A stretch of DNA of 64,000 bases from a bacterium HR17 (GTDB taxonomy: Bacteria; Armatimonadota; Fervidibacteria; Fervidibacterales; Fervidibacteraceae): assembly GCA_002898575.1 (NCBI GenBank), contig BEHT01000002.1, positions 1-64,000 on the forward strand, read 5' to 3'. Positions 42,723-51,810 of this stretch are shown piece by piece. Below the pieces are notes generated by a model. That model did not search any database and was not told the DNA's origin. It was given only the letters and a program-made list of their open reading frames with translations. Position 1 is the stretch's first letter, and each line of letters starts with the position of its first letter. Made by a program: the position numbers and the translations under genes.

Positions 42723-43728
42723 GGGGGGCAGTAACGGTGAAGGCGATTTCGTCGCCGACACTGTAAGGGCACGGGGAGGGTGCTTCCAGCCGAACGAGCA
42801 CCCCTTCCGCCAACTCCACGACGAGCACGGTGCGGTCGCCCAACTCCATCGTTTCGTCCACGATGCCCCGCCACGCGTCAGGGGTATCGCCCAAACGCAC
42901 CTGTGACGGGAAAAATTGCCACCGCACCGTAGAGCCATCAGGCAAATCCGTTTGCACGGGCAACAGTGTCGCGCCGATGCGCAAAAACGCTCGGTCGCCT
43001 TTACGCTCAATCCGCCCGCTGAGCCGATTGACGCCAATGAAGTCAGCGACGAACGCACTTTGCGGCTCCGCCACGATGTCGCGCCACGCCCCACTTTGCG
43101 CGATACGCCCGTGCTCTAAAACGAAGACGACATCGCCCAGCGCTGCGGCATCCCAAACATCGTGGGTGACAATCAGCACAGTTGTTTGCAGCGTTTGAAA
43201 GATACGCCGCAAAGTCCGTCGCACGGTCGGGCGCATCTGCGGGTCAAGGGCGGCAAAAGGTTCGTCCAAGAGCAACAGTTGTGGGCGCAACATCAACGCC
43301 CGCGCCAACGCGACCCGCTGCCGTTCCCCGCCGGAAAGTTGATGCGGGTGCCGATGCAACAATGCGTGCAAGTTGAGCAAGTCGCACAGAAAGTTAAACC
43401 GTTGCCGCACCTCGTTAGCGGGCAACCGCAACAGACGGGGCGCCAACAGGATGTTGCTTTGCGCCGTCAGGTGCGGGAAAAGGGCGTAATCCTGCGGGAC
43501 AAAGGCGATTCCCCGCCGCTCAGGGGGCAGAAGGGTGATGTCGCGCCCGTTGAGCCAAACGGTGCCGCTTTCAGGTCGGCGTAACCCCGCCAGCGTCTCC
43601 AACAGCGTGGATTTGCCTGCCCCTGATGGACCGACGACAACGCCACATGCGCCCTGCGGCACGCTCAGGTTGATGTCACGCAAAACGAAGACGCCTGCCC
43701 GCACAGTCAAGCCAGTGACCTGGAGCAT
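42670..43728 (-). CDS. ABC transporter ATPase of the molybdate/sulfate/polyamine importer type
   Basis: 352 residues. Walker A GPSGAGKST, FVPQDYALFPHLTAQSNI at the Q-loop, signature LSGGERQRVALARALM, Walker B LLLDEPFAALD and the H-loop His in VTHDVWDA. The C-terminal third is a TOBE-like domain (SGRIERKGDRAFLRIG and onward). The architecture is that of ModC/CysA/PotA. No binding protein or permease gene is adjacent, so the substrate is undetermined and its partners must lie elsewhere. Confidence 0.88.
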   Translation of the reverse strand: MLQVTGLTVRAGVFVLRDINLSVPQGACGVVVGPSGAGKSTLLETLAGLRRPESGTVWLNGRDITLLPPERRGIAFVPQDYALFPHLTAQSNILLAPRLLRLPANEVRQRFNFLCDLLNLHALLHRHPHQLSGGERQRVALARALMLRPQLLLLDEPFAALDPQMRPTVRRTLRRIFQTLQTTVLIVTHDVWDAAALGDVVFVLEHGRIAQSGAWRDIVAEPQSAFVADFIGVNRLSGRIERKGDRAFLRIGATLLPVQTDLPDGSTVRWQFFPSQVRLGDTPDAWRGIVDETMELGDRTVLVVELAEGVLVRLEAPSPCPYSVGDEIAFTVTAPLTPAESVPTLAEGRDAS

Positions 43729-43806
43729 GAAGCGTTCACCGCTTCAATTGTAGCCTTGCGGTTTTGTGATGGCGCTGCATCTAAACGGGCGGAGGCGTAA
43801 ACGGGG

Positions 43807-44373
43807 ATGGATGAGCACGAACTGGTGCGCCAAGCCAAACGGGGCGACACGGCAGCGTTTGAGGCGTTGGTGCAGCGCTATTGGGCGAAAGCCTATCGGC
43901 TGGCGGAAAGTCTGGTCGGCGCCCAAGATGCCGCCGATGTGACCGTTGACGCTTTCGCGCGGGCATGGCAGGGCTTGCCCCGGTTCCGCGAGCAGGCATC
44001 GTTTGGGACATGGCTCTTCCGCATCCTCGTCAATTGCGCCAAAGAGTGGCAACGCAAGAGGGCGACGGCGCCCGTTGAGCCGCTGGAAGAAGTTGACACC
44101 GAGGACGAGGAAGGGGTTTCGCTGCGGGACATTGAAGCAATAGCGTGTGAGCGGGATCGGCAGCGGTTTGTCCGCCAAGCCGTGCAGCAGTTGCCCGATC
44201 ATTTGCGGCTGCCCTTAGTGCTGCGGTTTTGGGACGAATTGACTTACGCCGAAATCGCCCAAGTGTTAGGCATCAAGGAAAGCACGGCGCGGATGCGAGT
44301 CGTTGCCGCTCTAAAAATGCTGGCAGAAACATTGGCGTCTGTGGAACGCTCCGGTAGGAGGCGAACACCATGA
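43807..44373 (+). CDS. ECF-type RNA polymerase sigma factor
   Basis: 188 residues. Region 2: GDTAAFEALVQRYWAKAYRLAESLVGAQDAADVTVDAF (partly given) and SFGTWLFRILVNCAKEWQRK. Region 4: LPDHLRLPLVLRFWDELTYAEIAQVLGIKESTARMRV (partly given). The linker is acidic. The stop overlaps the next ATG by four bases (ATGA), coupling it to the anti-sigma gene. It is divergent from the ABC ATPase gene across 78 bases. It likely responds to an envelope signal and may autoregulate; I could not identify its promoter. Confidence 0.93.
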   Translation: MDEHELVRQAKRGDTAAFEALVQRYWAKAYRLAESLVGAQDAADVTVDAFARAWQGLPRFREQASFGTWLFRILVNCAKEWQRKRATAPVEPLEEVDTEDEEGVSLRDIEAIACERDRQRFVRQAVQQLPDHLRLPLVLRFWDELTYAEIAQVLGIKESTARMRVVAALKMLAETLASVERSGRRRTP

Positions 44374-45263
44374 CTTGCTGTCAAGTGCACCGCCACTTGC
44401 TGGCATGGCTGGAGGGCGAACTGGATGAGGCGACTTGGCTGGCGGTCGCGCAACATGTGGACACTTGCGAACGCTGCCGGTCAGAGGCGCAACGGCAGCG
44501 CCAACTGATAGCGACGCTGCGAGCCGTCGCCCACAGTGACGGCGTTCCGTCCATTCCGCCCCGTTTGTGGCGGCAATTGGCGCCGCAACGAAAACGGTTG
44601 CCGTCGTTCGTGTCCGTGTTTGTGACGGCGTGTTTGGCGTTTGTGCTCGGTTGGCACGCCCGCAGTATCGCGTCGTCCATCACGCCCTTGCCCCAAACCA
44701 CAAGGTCAACGGAACGCAGCGCCATCGTGACGCAACATCTTGTATCCCAACGGCGCTGTTCGCTGGCGGATATTCCGCTGCGCGCTCCGAGACCCAGCAG
44801 TCACCGCAAGTGCGAGTGGCAAGATCAAGACGCTGAAATGTTGACGGGGAAAAAATCGCTTACCCCTGCACCAACAGCGTTGCAGCGCCCGCAGCCATTG
44901 ACGCTCAACGGAGCGACAGCGTCGGTGTGGGGCGAGAGGGCTGGCAACTGGCAGGCGTGGCGGGCGAACCGTCGTTCGCCTCTGCCTTCACCCTTTCAGT
45001 TGGACGAAAGGCGCTGGCGCTTTGATGAAGGCAAAGGAGCGGAGCGTCTGTGCCCGCCAGTGTTGAGCGAGGGGCAAGTTTTTGAAACCGACGATGAGGT
45101 CGTGGACGCTTTTGCCGGGCTTTGCGCCCCTACAGACACAACCGCAGAGCCATCGCCTTACCGCATCTTTGTGCAGGTGACCGACCCGCAAACGCAAAGG
45201 GTGCGGACGGTCCGCGTGGACACGACCGACCCGCACCACATCGTCGCCGAATGGCAACAGTAA
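44370..45263 (+). CDS. Membrane anti-sigma factor with zinc-binding N-terminus
   Basis: 297 residues. The cytoplasmic N-terminus carries the zf-HC2/ZAS pattern HVDTCERC (His-x3-Cys-x2-Cys, about 30-37), with CCQVHRHLLAWLEGELDE before it. One transmembrane helix lies at about 78-95 (FVSVFVTACLAFVLGW). The outer part is low-complexity, then an acidic region and a basic beta-like end (VRTVRVDTTDPHHIVAEW). It should sequester the co-encoded ECF sigma factor until an outer signal releases it. Confidence 0.85.
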   Translation: MTCCQVHRHLLAWLEGELDEATWLAVAQHVDTCERCRSEAQRQRQLIATLRAVAHSDGVPSIPPRLWRQLAPQRKRLPSFVSVFVTACLAFVLGWHARSIASSITPLPQTTRSTERSAIVTQHLVSQRRCSLADIPLRAPRPSSHRKCEWQDQDAEMLTGKKSLTPAPTALQRPQPLTLNGATASVWGERAGNWQAWRANRRSPLPSPFQLDERRWRFDEGKGAERLCPPVLSEGQVFETDDEVVDAFAGLCAPTDTTAEPSPYRIFVQVTDPQTQRVRTVRVDTTDPHHIVAEWQQ

Positions 45264-45299
45264 GGGGCGAAAAACGATGCCCCACGGAGGTGAACAGCG

Positions 45300-45932
45300 A
45301 TGTCTCGGCACATTGGGGCATTAACACTGCTCGCAGTAAGTATCCTGACGCTGGCAGGGGGATGGGCGCAAAACGAAAAACGGGTCACGATAGAGTTGAA
45401 GGAGGCGCCCATCGCCGACGCTTTTGACCAACTCTTCCGGGCAGCCGGGGAAAACTTCATCCTCCAACCCAGCGTTTTGACGGCGCAGCGGTTAACGATG
45501 CGGTTGACAGAGGTGCCGTTTGAGAAGGCGTTGAACTTTCTGTGCGACTTGGCGGGGCTAAGGTGGGAGCGTAAAAACGGCGTGTATCTCATCAGCCCCC
45601 GCACGCCAGCAGGCGCCGCCGTGGGCGGGGCGTTCTTTGTTCAACCGTCAATCTCGCTGCCGCGTATGGCGGTCGGTCCAGCGGAGGTGCCCGGCGCTCC
45701 GGTCAGAACGCCCTTTGGCTTACAGCCCTTTAACATCTGCCCACGGTGTCGGCAAGTTGTCACGCGCTCTTGCCCCAAGTGCCGGCGCGCAATGGAGTTT
45801 TACTGGCACTTTTGCCCCTTTGACGGGGCGAAGCTACCGCCGGCGCCGACCAAGTGTCCCAAGTGCGGCACACTTTTGCCGAAGGTGCCCGACCCATTTG
45901 CTCCTTCAAGGAAACCGCCGATAGCGGAATGA
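45300..45932 (+). CDS. Secretin N-domain (STN-like) protein with two zinc ribbons
   Basis: 210 residues with GGAGGTG before the ATG. A signal peptide ends near GGWAQ. Residues 28-100 are an STN/secretin-and-TonB-short-domain fold: VTIELKEAPIADAFDQLFRAAG, then LTMRLTEVPFEKALNFLCDLAGLRW and YLISPR. The C-terminal third has CPRC/CPKC (about 143-157), a CPFD segment and CPKC, which look like zinc ribbons. A secretin-type domain with zinc ribbons and no secretin pore is unusual. Third gene of the sigma/anti-sigma operon, so it may be part of envelope sensing; function unknown. Confidence 0.7.
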   Translation: MSRHIGALTLLAVSILTLAGGWAQNEKRVTIELKEAPIADAFDQLFRAAGENFILQPSVLTAQRLTMRLTEVPFEKALNFLCDLAGLRWERKNGVYLISPRTPAGAAVGGAFFVQPSISLPRMAVGPAEVPGAPVRTPFGLQPFNICPRCRQVVTRSCPKCRRAMEFYWHFCPFDGAKLPPAPTKCPKCGTLLPKVPDPFAPSRKPPIAE

Positions 45933-46060
45933 GACAATTGCGGCGCTGTTTTTACCTTCCGCTGACGAACGGCACCTTGTCAGCCCCAAAACGGATGCCG
46001 TTCGCTGAAACGAAGCGACACAATCAGAGTGCATTTTCGGGTTTTGCACGGTGAATAAGC

Positions 46061-47971
46061 ATGTTGAGCGAAATCGCGCACCGCTTGGCAGACAAATTGA
46101 TGGCGTTGCCCGAAGCACCTGGCGTTTACCTGTTCAAAGACGGTAGCGGGCGGGTGCTGTATGTCGGCAAAGCGGTCAACCTGCGGGCGCGGGTGCGGTC
46201 TTACTTTCACGGCGAAGACGCCACCCGCCCTTGGCTCAAAGAGATGGTGGCGCAGGTCGCCGATGTGGAAGTGCTAACGACCCGTAGCGAGAAGGAAGCG
46301 CTGATTTTGGAGTGTAACCTGATCAAGTTGCACCGACCGCCCTTCAACATCCGTTTCAAGGACGACAAAGCCTACCCGTTCCTGAAAGTCACCCTCAACG
46401 AGCCGTTCCCCGCACTTGTTATCACCCGCCAGCCCAAGGACGACGGCGCCCGCTATTTCGGTCCCTACCCAGACGGACGGGCGTTGCGTGAGACAGTGGA
46501 GTTACTCAAACGCCTCTTTGGCATCCGCACGGTGACCGTCGCCAATGACCGGCGCAAGAGCGGTTGCCCTTGGCGGGACACCAGCAAGCCGTTACCCCGC
46601 CCTTGCTTGGAGTATCACCTGCACCGCTGCTTGGGTCCGTGCATCGGCGTCGTCAGCCCCGACGACTACCGCGATGCCGCCAAGCGCCTCTGCGAGTTTC
46701 TGGAAGGGCGCACCGATGAAGTCCTTCGGCAATTGGAGCGGGCGATGTGGGACGCCGCTGACCGGGAAGAGTTTGAAAGGGCGGCGAAGTTACGCGACCA
46801 GATTCGGGCTGTCCAAGCGGTGACCGAGCGCCAAGCGGTCCATTTGCCCGTGCCCGACGACATTGACGCCTACGCTTTCGCCTGCGAGATGGGCGTCGGG
46901 TGCGTGCAAATGCTGTTGGTGCGGGGGGGCATGCTGCTGGGTGATCAACATTTTATCGTGCGCGTCAGCGATGGGCAAAGCACTGCCGACATCTTAGGCG
47001 CCTTCATCAAGCAGCGCTATTCGGCGGGTGTGCCCGTGCCTAAAGTCGTCCTGTTGCCCGTTGAACTGGACGACGCTGCCGTTCTCGCCGAATGGCTCAG
47101 CGACAAGCGGGGCGAGCCCGTTACGGTGCGCACCGCCACCGGAGGCGTCTTGCGCGACCTACTGGACATTGCCGAACGCAACGCTTGCCAAGTCCTGCGG
47201 GAAGAATTACTGCACGCCGAGCGGGAGCGGTTGAGCCGCGAGTGGGCGTTGCGCAGCCTGCAAACTCACCTAAACTTGCCCGCTTTACCCCGCCGCATTG
47301 AATGCTACGACATCTCCACGACGATAGGCGTGGAGACGGTCAGTGCGATGGTCGTCTTCGTGGACGGCAAGCCCGCAAAAAGCGAATATCGTCGCTTCCG
47401 TATCAAGGGGGTGTGGGGCATTGATCCGGCGACGGGCAAACCTCGCCCCGACGACTACGCGGCGATGCGTGAAGTCCTGACGCGCCGGTTCCGCCACTAC
47501 GCTGAAGGTGACCCAAAGTTCACCACCTTGCCCGACCTGTTGCTGGTGGACGGGGGCAAAGGGCAATTGGCGGTGGCGCAACAAGTCGTGCGGGAGTTTG
47601 GGCTTTCCGTCCCGGTCGCGGCGCTGGCGAAGGAGCAAGAGTTGCTCTATGTGCCCCACGCCGCGACGCCCATCGCCTTGCCTTTTCATAGCCCGGCGTT
47701 GCACTTGCTGCAGCGTATTCGGGACGAAACCCATCGGTGCGCCTTAAAGTTCCACCGCAAGCGCCGGGCACAGCGGGCGTTGCGGAGTTTGCTGGACGAA
47801 GTGCCGGGCATCGGTGAGGTGCGCAAAAAGGCGCTGCTGCAACATTTCGGTTCGCTGGACGCTCTGATGCAGGCGTCGGTGGACGAACTGGCAAAGGTGC
47901 CTCACATGAACCGTGCCGTCGCCCAACGGCTTTGGGAGTTTCTGCACCACCCGGAACTTGCCCGCTCATAA
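46061..47971 (+). CDS. uvrC: Excinuclease ABC subunit C
   Basis: 636 residues, normal length. GIY-YIG nuclease (about 17-95) with PGVYLFKDGSGRVLYVGKA, a Cys-containing region (SGCPW, CLEYHLHRCLGPC), the UVR domain (about 205-240), the C-terminal RNase-H-like nuclease (IECYDISTT, LLLVDGGKGQL) and two helix-hairpin-helix motifs at the end (LLDEVPGIGEVRKKALL). It makes both incisions in nucleotide excision repair with UvrA and UvrB, which are not in the window. Confidence 0.97.
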   Translation: MLSEIAHRLADKLMALPEAPGVYLFKDGSGRVLYVGKAVNLRARVRSYFHGEDATRPWLKEMVAQVADVEVLTTRSEKEALILECNLIKLHRPPFNIRFKDDKAYPFLKVTLNEPFPALVITRQPKDDGARYFGPYPDGRALRETVELLKRLFGIRTVTVANDRRKSGCPWRDTSKPLPRPCLEYHLHRCLGPCIGVVSPDDYRDAAKRLCEFLEGRTDEVLRQLERAMWDAADREEFERAAKLRDQIRAVQAVTERQAVHLPVPDDIDAYAFACEMGVGCVQMLLVRGGMLLGDQHFIVRVSDGQSTADILGAFIKQRYSAGVPVPKVVLLPVELDDAAVLAEWLSDKRGEPVTVRTATGGVLRDLLDIAERNACQVLREELLHAERERLSREWALRSLQTHLNLPALPRRIECYDISTTIGVETVSAMVVFVDGKPAKSEYRRFRIKGVWGIDPATGKPRPDDYAAMREVLTRRFRHYAEGDPKFTTLPDLLLVDGGKGQLAVAQQVVREFGLSVPVAALAKEQELLYVPHAATPIALPFHSPALHLLQRIRDETHRCALKFHRKRRAQRALRSLLDEVPGIGEVRKKALLQHFGSLDALMQASVDELAKVPHMNRAVAQRLWEFLHHPELARS

Positions 47972-48116
47972 AGGGTGTGGTGCTGCCCCTTTGCCCAGCA
48001 TGCGAACGAAACGCGAGGGGCGAAGTTTACATCGTTGTCAAGGGGGAAAAATATCAATGGCTTCGGGCGCTTTCCCCGGCGGCGGGGTGCATGAGACCTT
48101 GTGGGGGTGATGCCGT

Positions 48117-49055
48117 ATGGCGCGCCGCGACCCAAAGACCACCGAAGCGGAAGAGGGACTTGCGGAGAGTGAAGAGATATCTGCCGCTGTGCGGGAAGAG
48201 CGCAAGCCGTTGCTGGAAAGTCTGGCGACTTTGCAGGAAGTAGGCAAACGCGTCCCGCGCTTATTCGGCGTCGCTTCAGGTGTTGAGGGCTTGGACAACC
48301 TGTTTTTTACGACTGAACTCCGCGACGGTAAACCTGTCAAGAAACCGCTGGGCGGTTTTCCGTCTTATGCCGTCATCAACATCACGGGTGTGCCCGACAC
48401 GGGCAAGAGTTTGATGGTGGAACAGTTCGCCATCAAACAAGCCAGCATGGGCTACCCCGTGTTGTTCGTGACGATTGAAAGTCCCGCGCCGTTCGTTGCG
48501 GCGGGACTGCGCCAGCGGGCGTTGGCGATGGGCGTGGATTACGAAGCGGTGCAGGACAAAATCGTTTTGGTGGACGCCGCCAGTTACGCCGTCCTGCGTC
48601 ACAGTTTACCGACACTGCTGAGCACCCTTGCCTACGCCATCAAGACTTACGACACCAAGTCGCTGGTCGTTGACTCCATCACGGGGCTTTACGAAGCCAA
48701 AGAAATGATGGCACGGGACATCGTGCGGACGCTGTTTAACTTCGCCAAGAAGTGGCGGCAAACAGCGCTGTTCGTCTCGCAAAAGCGCAGCGCCCACGAG
48801 CAACTTTCGCCCGAAGCGGCAGGCGGTTACGCTGTCAGCCATATCGTGGACTGTTCTCTCGTGCTGTCTAAAGTGCTCATCACCAACCGCTTTGAGGCGA
48901 ACCTTTACAAGGCACCTGTCGGCGAAGTCGTGCGGCTCTTCCGCATTGACGGCTGTCGCTTGTGCGGACATGACACCCGCACCCACCTGATGGAAATCAC
49001 CGAAACGGGGTTAGTGCGCATCGGTCCACCTTTGGCGGTGGAATCCGAAGAGTGA
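48117..49055 (+). CDS. KaiC-like RecA-fold ATPase
   Basis: 312 residues with GGGGGTG upstream. A charged N-terminal helix precedes a single KaiC/RadA domain: Walker A GVPDTGKS (91-98), LFVTIESPAPFVAAGLRQRA, Walker B-like SLVVDSITGLYE and AGGYAVSHIVDCS. The C-terminus contains CRLCGHDTRTH, a possible zinc site. I recall this as the single-domain KaiC family of thermophilic archaea and bacteria (TIGR03878-like), not the clock protein. The next gene encodes its usual small partner. Role unknown, probably signalling or regulation. Confidence 0.85.
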   Translation: MARRDPKTTEAEEGLAESEEISAAVREERKPLLESLATLQEVGKRVPRLFGVASGVEGLDNLFFTTELRDGKPVKKPLGGFPSYAVINITGVPDTGKSLMVEQFAIKQASMGYPVLFVTIESPAPFVAAGLRQRALAMGVDYEAVQDKIVLVDAASYAVLRHSLPTLLSTLAYAIKTYDTKSLVVDSITGLYEAKEMMARDIVRTLFNFAKKWRQTALFVSQKRSAHEQLSPEAAGGYAVSHIVDCSLVLSKVLITNRFEANLYKAPVGEVVRLFRIDGCRLCGHDTRTHLMEITETGLVRIGPPLAVESEE

Positions 49056-49103
49056 CACGAGCCTTTATCTACGCAAAAAACTGCGTGATGGGGGTGAGCG
49101 ACG

Positions 49104-49508
49104 ATGGCGGTCGTTGTGAAACCGCGCCGTTACAGTGTGGACTTTGTGGCGATGCGGGTGTTCGCGAAGGCGTTGAAGTTGTTGGGCGGTCCGCGCAAGT
49201 TGATTGAGTTGCGCCGAGTCACTTGGCTGCCTAGTTTGATGGAAGCCGTCTATGTCGTGTTGCTGCACGAAATGGAACGCAAGACTGCCAAAGAGATCGC
49301 CGCCGCGTTGGGGTTGACCCCCCAAACCGTGCAGAACATCTTGCGCGCCAAACCCGAGTTTGCCCGCAAGCGCTTGGAGGCGCTGTTGGCGGGCGAACTG
49401 GAAACCGCCGACGAAGAAACCCGCACCCACATGGCAGGGGCGTTGGCGAAATTGGCGTTTGAAGAGATGCGCAGCCAATTGGTCGCCGTCCCCGAGGAGA
49501 TGGCGTAG
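49104..49508 (+). CDS. Small HTH protein accompanying the KaiC-like ATPase
   Basis: 134 residues, 48 bases after the KaiC-like gene. A conserved N-terminal half (VFAKALKLLGGPRKLIELRRVTWLPSLMEA, given in part) is followed by a helix-turn-helix with TAKEIAAALGLTPQTVQNILRAKPEF. The C-terminal half is acidic and helical. It matches what I recall as the near-KaiC domain (TIGR03879), which occurs next to KaiC-like genes. It may bind DNA or serve as a transcriptional output of the ATPase. Confidence 0.8.
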   Translation: MAVVVKPRRYSVDFVAMRVFAKALKLLGGPRKLIELRRVTWLPSLMEAVYVVLLHEMERKTAKEIAAALGLTPQTVQNILRAKPEFARKRLEALLAGELETADEETRTHMAGALAKLAFEEMRSQLVAVPEEMA

Positions 49509-49545
49509 TCCTTTTGGGCTACACGAACAGCGGCGACCCGTAAGG

Positions 49546-50658
49546 CTACTCCAGTAACTCATACATCGTGGTGCGCTTTTTGGGGACGAAGCCCGCTTCG
49601 CGAATGGCGCGGAGCATTTCGTCAATTGTCGCCCAATAGCGCGCCCCTGCCAAGCGGGTGACATTTTCTTCAATCACGGTGTCGCCGAAATCGTTGGCGC
49701 CAAAAAAGAGCGCCATTTGCGCCACTTTCAACCCTTGCGTCACCCACGACGCTTGCAAGTTGGGGAAATTGTCCAGCGCCAACCGCGCAATTGCCGTCAG
49801 TTTCAGGTAAGGGTGCCCACCCGCTTGGTGCCCCTTCACGCGTTTGCCCAGCGGCGTGCCGCCCGGCTGAAAGACCCAGTGAATGAATGCGGTGAACCCG
49901 CCCGTTTCGTCCTGCAGCGCACGGATAGCGGTCAAATGCTCGGCAATGTCTTCGGGTTCTTCAATGTGCCCGAACATCATCGTCGCCGACGATCGGATGC
50001 CCAACTCGTGGGCGGTGCGCATGACCGCCAGCCATTGGTCTTTGCTGCATTTGAGCCGGCTGATGATGTAGCGGACGCGGTCGCTTAAAATCTCTGCGCC
50101 GCCACCGGGGATGGAGCCGAGCCCCGCCTCCTTCAACTTCAGCAGCACTTCCCGCACGCTCATGTTTTCCAGTTCGGCGATGTAAAGGATTTCGGCGGGC
50201 GAAAGACAGTGCAGCCAGATGTCGGGGAAACGCTCCTTAATGGCGGCGAAGGTGTGGCAATACCAGTCCAGCCGCAGGTTGGGGTTGAGCCCGCCTTGCA
50301 TCAGAATCTGGGTCGCCCCCAACTCTTTCGCTTCTCGCACCTTCTGCAGGATGACTTCCAGCGGCAGGACATAACCTTCCGCGTGCCCCGGCGGACGGTA
50401 GAAGGCGCAAAAACTGCAGTAGTCCACGCAGACATTGGTGTAGTTGATGTTGCGCGAGACGACATAAGTGACGACAGGTTCGGGGTGCAAGCGGAAGCGA
50501 ATTTCGTTCGCCACCATACCGATGGACAAAAGGTCGGGGCTTTTCAGCAGCGCCACGATGTCGTCAAAACTCAACCGTTCGCCGTCCAACGCCTTGCGCA
50601 AGACGGGCAAAATCGTTGGGTCGCGTTCCGTCCGCTCCATCGCTGCTATTGCCGTCAT
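49546..50658 (-). CDS. mqnC: Cyclic dehypoxanthinyl futalosine synthase (radical SAM)
   Basis: 370 residues, with GGAGG before the ATG. The radical SAM cluster motif is CVDYCSFC in NINYTNVCVDYCSFCAF. Further conserved parts: ILMQGGLNP, LKEAGLGSIPGGGAEIL, SATMMFGHIEEPEDIAEHL and WVFQPGGTPL, ending in DFGDTVIEENV. The pattern is that of MqnC rather than CofH or MqnE. It carries out the cyclisation step of the futalosine menaquinone pathway. The other mqn genes are not in the window. Confidence 0.92.
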   Translation of the reverse strand: MTAIAAMERTERDPTILPVLRKALDGERLSFDDIVALLKSPDLLSIGMVANEIRFRLHPEPVVTYVVSRNINYTNVCVDYCSFCAFYRPPGHAEGYVLPLEVILQKVREAKELGATQILMQGGLNPNLRLDWYCHTFAAIKERFPDIWLHCLSPAEILYIAELENMSVREVLLKLKEAGLGSIPGGGAEILSDRVRYIISRLKCSKDQWLAVMRTAHELGIRSSATMMFGHIEEPEDIAEHLTAIRALQDETGGFTAFIHWVFQPGGTPLGKRVKGHQAGGHPYLKLTAIARLALDNFPNLQASWVTQGLKVAQMALFFGANDFGDTVIEENVTRLAGARYWATIDEMLRAIREAGFVPKKRTTMYELLE

Positions 50659-50889
50659 CGGTGTGCCTCCTTTCAGCGACCGACAGGTGCTCGCTCAGGT
50701 GCGGGCTGTTTCGTCCATCCACGCGGCTCCGCCACCAAAATTTGGCGTCGGTGCAAACCCAACGCTATGTGCCTGCCCTGACGAGAGGCATTGAGGGCAT
50801 TTGCGGGGTTGACGGGCGAAAACCTTTTGGGCAACATTGAGGGGATAGCGACGGTTGTGCGACGGATGCTGTGAAGGAGTGAAGGCACC

Positions 50890-51795
50890 ATGCGGGTGAC
50901 GGTTTTGTGGCTGTTTGGCTTTCTTGTGGGTGTTAGCGTCGCCGGCGTCGTGGCAATGCAGGCAGGCGATGTGTGGAACCTGTCCGAACCTGCTGCCGTC
51001 GTCAACGGCGCAACTGTCACGAAAGGTGAACTGCTGCGGCGGCTCTTGGCGGACTTCGGCGAAGACACGCTCAAACAACTCATCACGCTGAAACTGTTGG
51101 AACAAGAGGCGCAGAAAGAGGGAATCGCCGTCAGCGATGAGGAAATCCAAAAGCGCTTTGAGGAGTTAAAGGCACAGCGGAACGAACTGGAAAAACGCAT
51201 CGGGCGTGGGCGGTTGAGCGACTTGACCTTGCGGGACGAAGCGAAAAAGTTGTTGCTGCTGGAGCGGTTGGTGCAAAAGCGAACGCAAGTGTCCGACGAG
51301 GAATTGCGGCGCTTTTACGCCCGTCACTTCATCCGCTACAACCGTCCCGAAGAGGTGACCATTCGCGAAATCGTCGTCTTTTCGTTTCCCGAAGCCCAAG
51401 AAATTTTCCAGCAGTTGCAACGGACACCGCTGGCAAAGTTGGCGGAAACTTTTGAGCGGCTCAGCAGAGAACGCTCCGTCGTCGCGGGGTTTGCAGGGGC
51501 TTTCGTTTACGACGAACTGCCCGAAGAAATGCGGGAACCGCTGAAACGGGCAAAGCCCAACGAAATTCTGCCGCCCTTGCTGGTGCGGTCTACGGGGCAA
51601 CCGACCTACCGCATCGTTTGGGTGCAAAAGAAGACGCCCGCACAAGTCAACCCTTTTGAGAAAATCCGCGACATCGTGCGCCAAGATTATGTGACGGAAC
51701 GGGCGGTCGTTTTGGCGCCTGAGTTGGTGGAGCGTCTGTGGAAAAAAGCCGATATCAAATACACCGCGCTGTTGCCTGACGGCGCGGGGCAATAG
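50890..51795 (+). CDS. SurA/PrsA-like peptidyl-prolyl isomerase or chaperone
   Basis: 301 residues with AAGGAG before the ATG. A signal or anchor helix (about 4-24) is followed by a SurA-N-like helical domain: AAVVNGATVTKGELLRRLL, TLKQLITLKLLEQEAQKEGIAVSDEEIQKRF (partly given) and LLLLERLVQKRTQVSDEELRRFY. A parvulin-like region then starts IREIVVFSFPEAQEIFQQL. The usual parvulin catalytic residues are hard to place, so it may act mainly as a periplasmic chaperone. It is divergent from mqnC across 231 bases, which hold no other gene I can see. Confidence 0.8.
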   Translation: MRVTVLWLFGFLVGVSVAGVVAMQAGDVWNLSEPAAVVNGATVTKGELLRRLLADFGEDTLKQLITLKLLEQEAQKEGIAVSDEEIQKRFEELKAQRNELEKRIGRGRLSDLTLRDEAKKLLLLERLVQKRTQVSDEELRRFYARHFIRYNRPEEVTIREIVVFSFPEAQEIFQQLQRTPLAKLAETFERLSRERSVVAGFAGAFVYDELPEEMREPLKRAKPNEILPPLLVRSTGQPTYRIVWVQKKTPAQVNPFEKIRDIVRQDYVTERAVVLAPELVERLWKKADIKYTALLPDGAGQ

Positions 51796-51810
51796 AGGAG
51801 GTGGCTTGTC

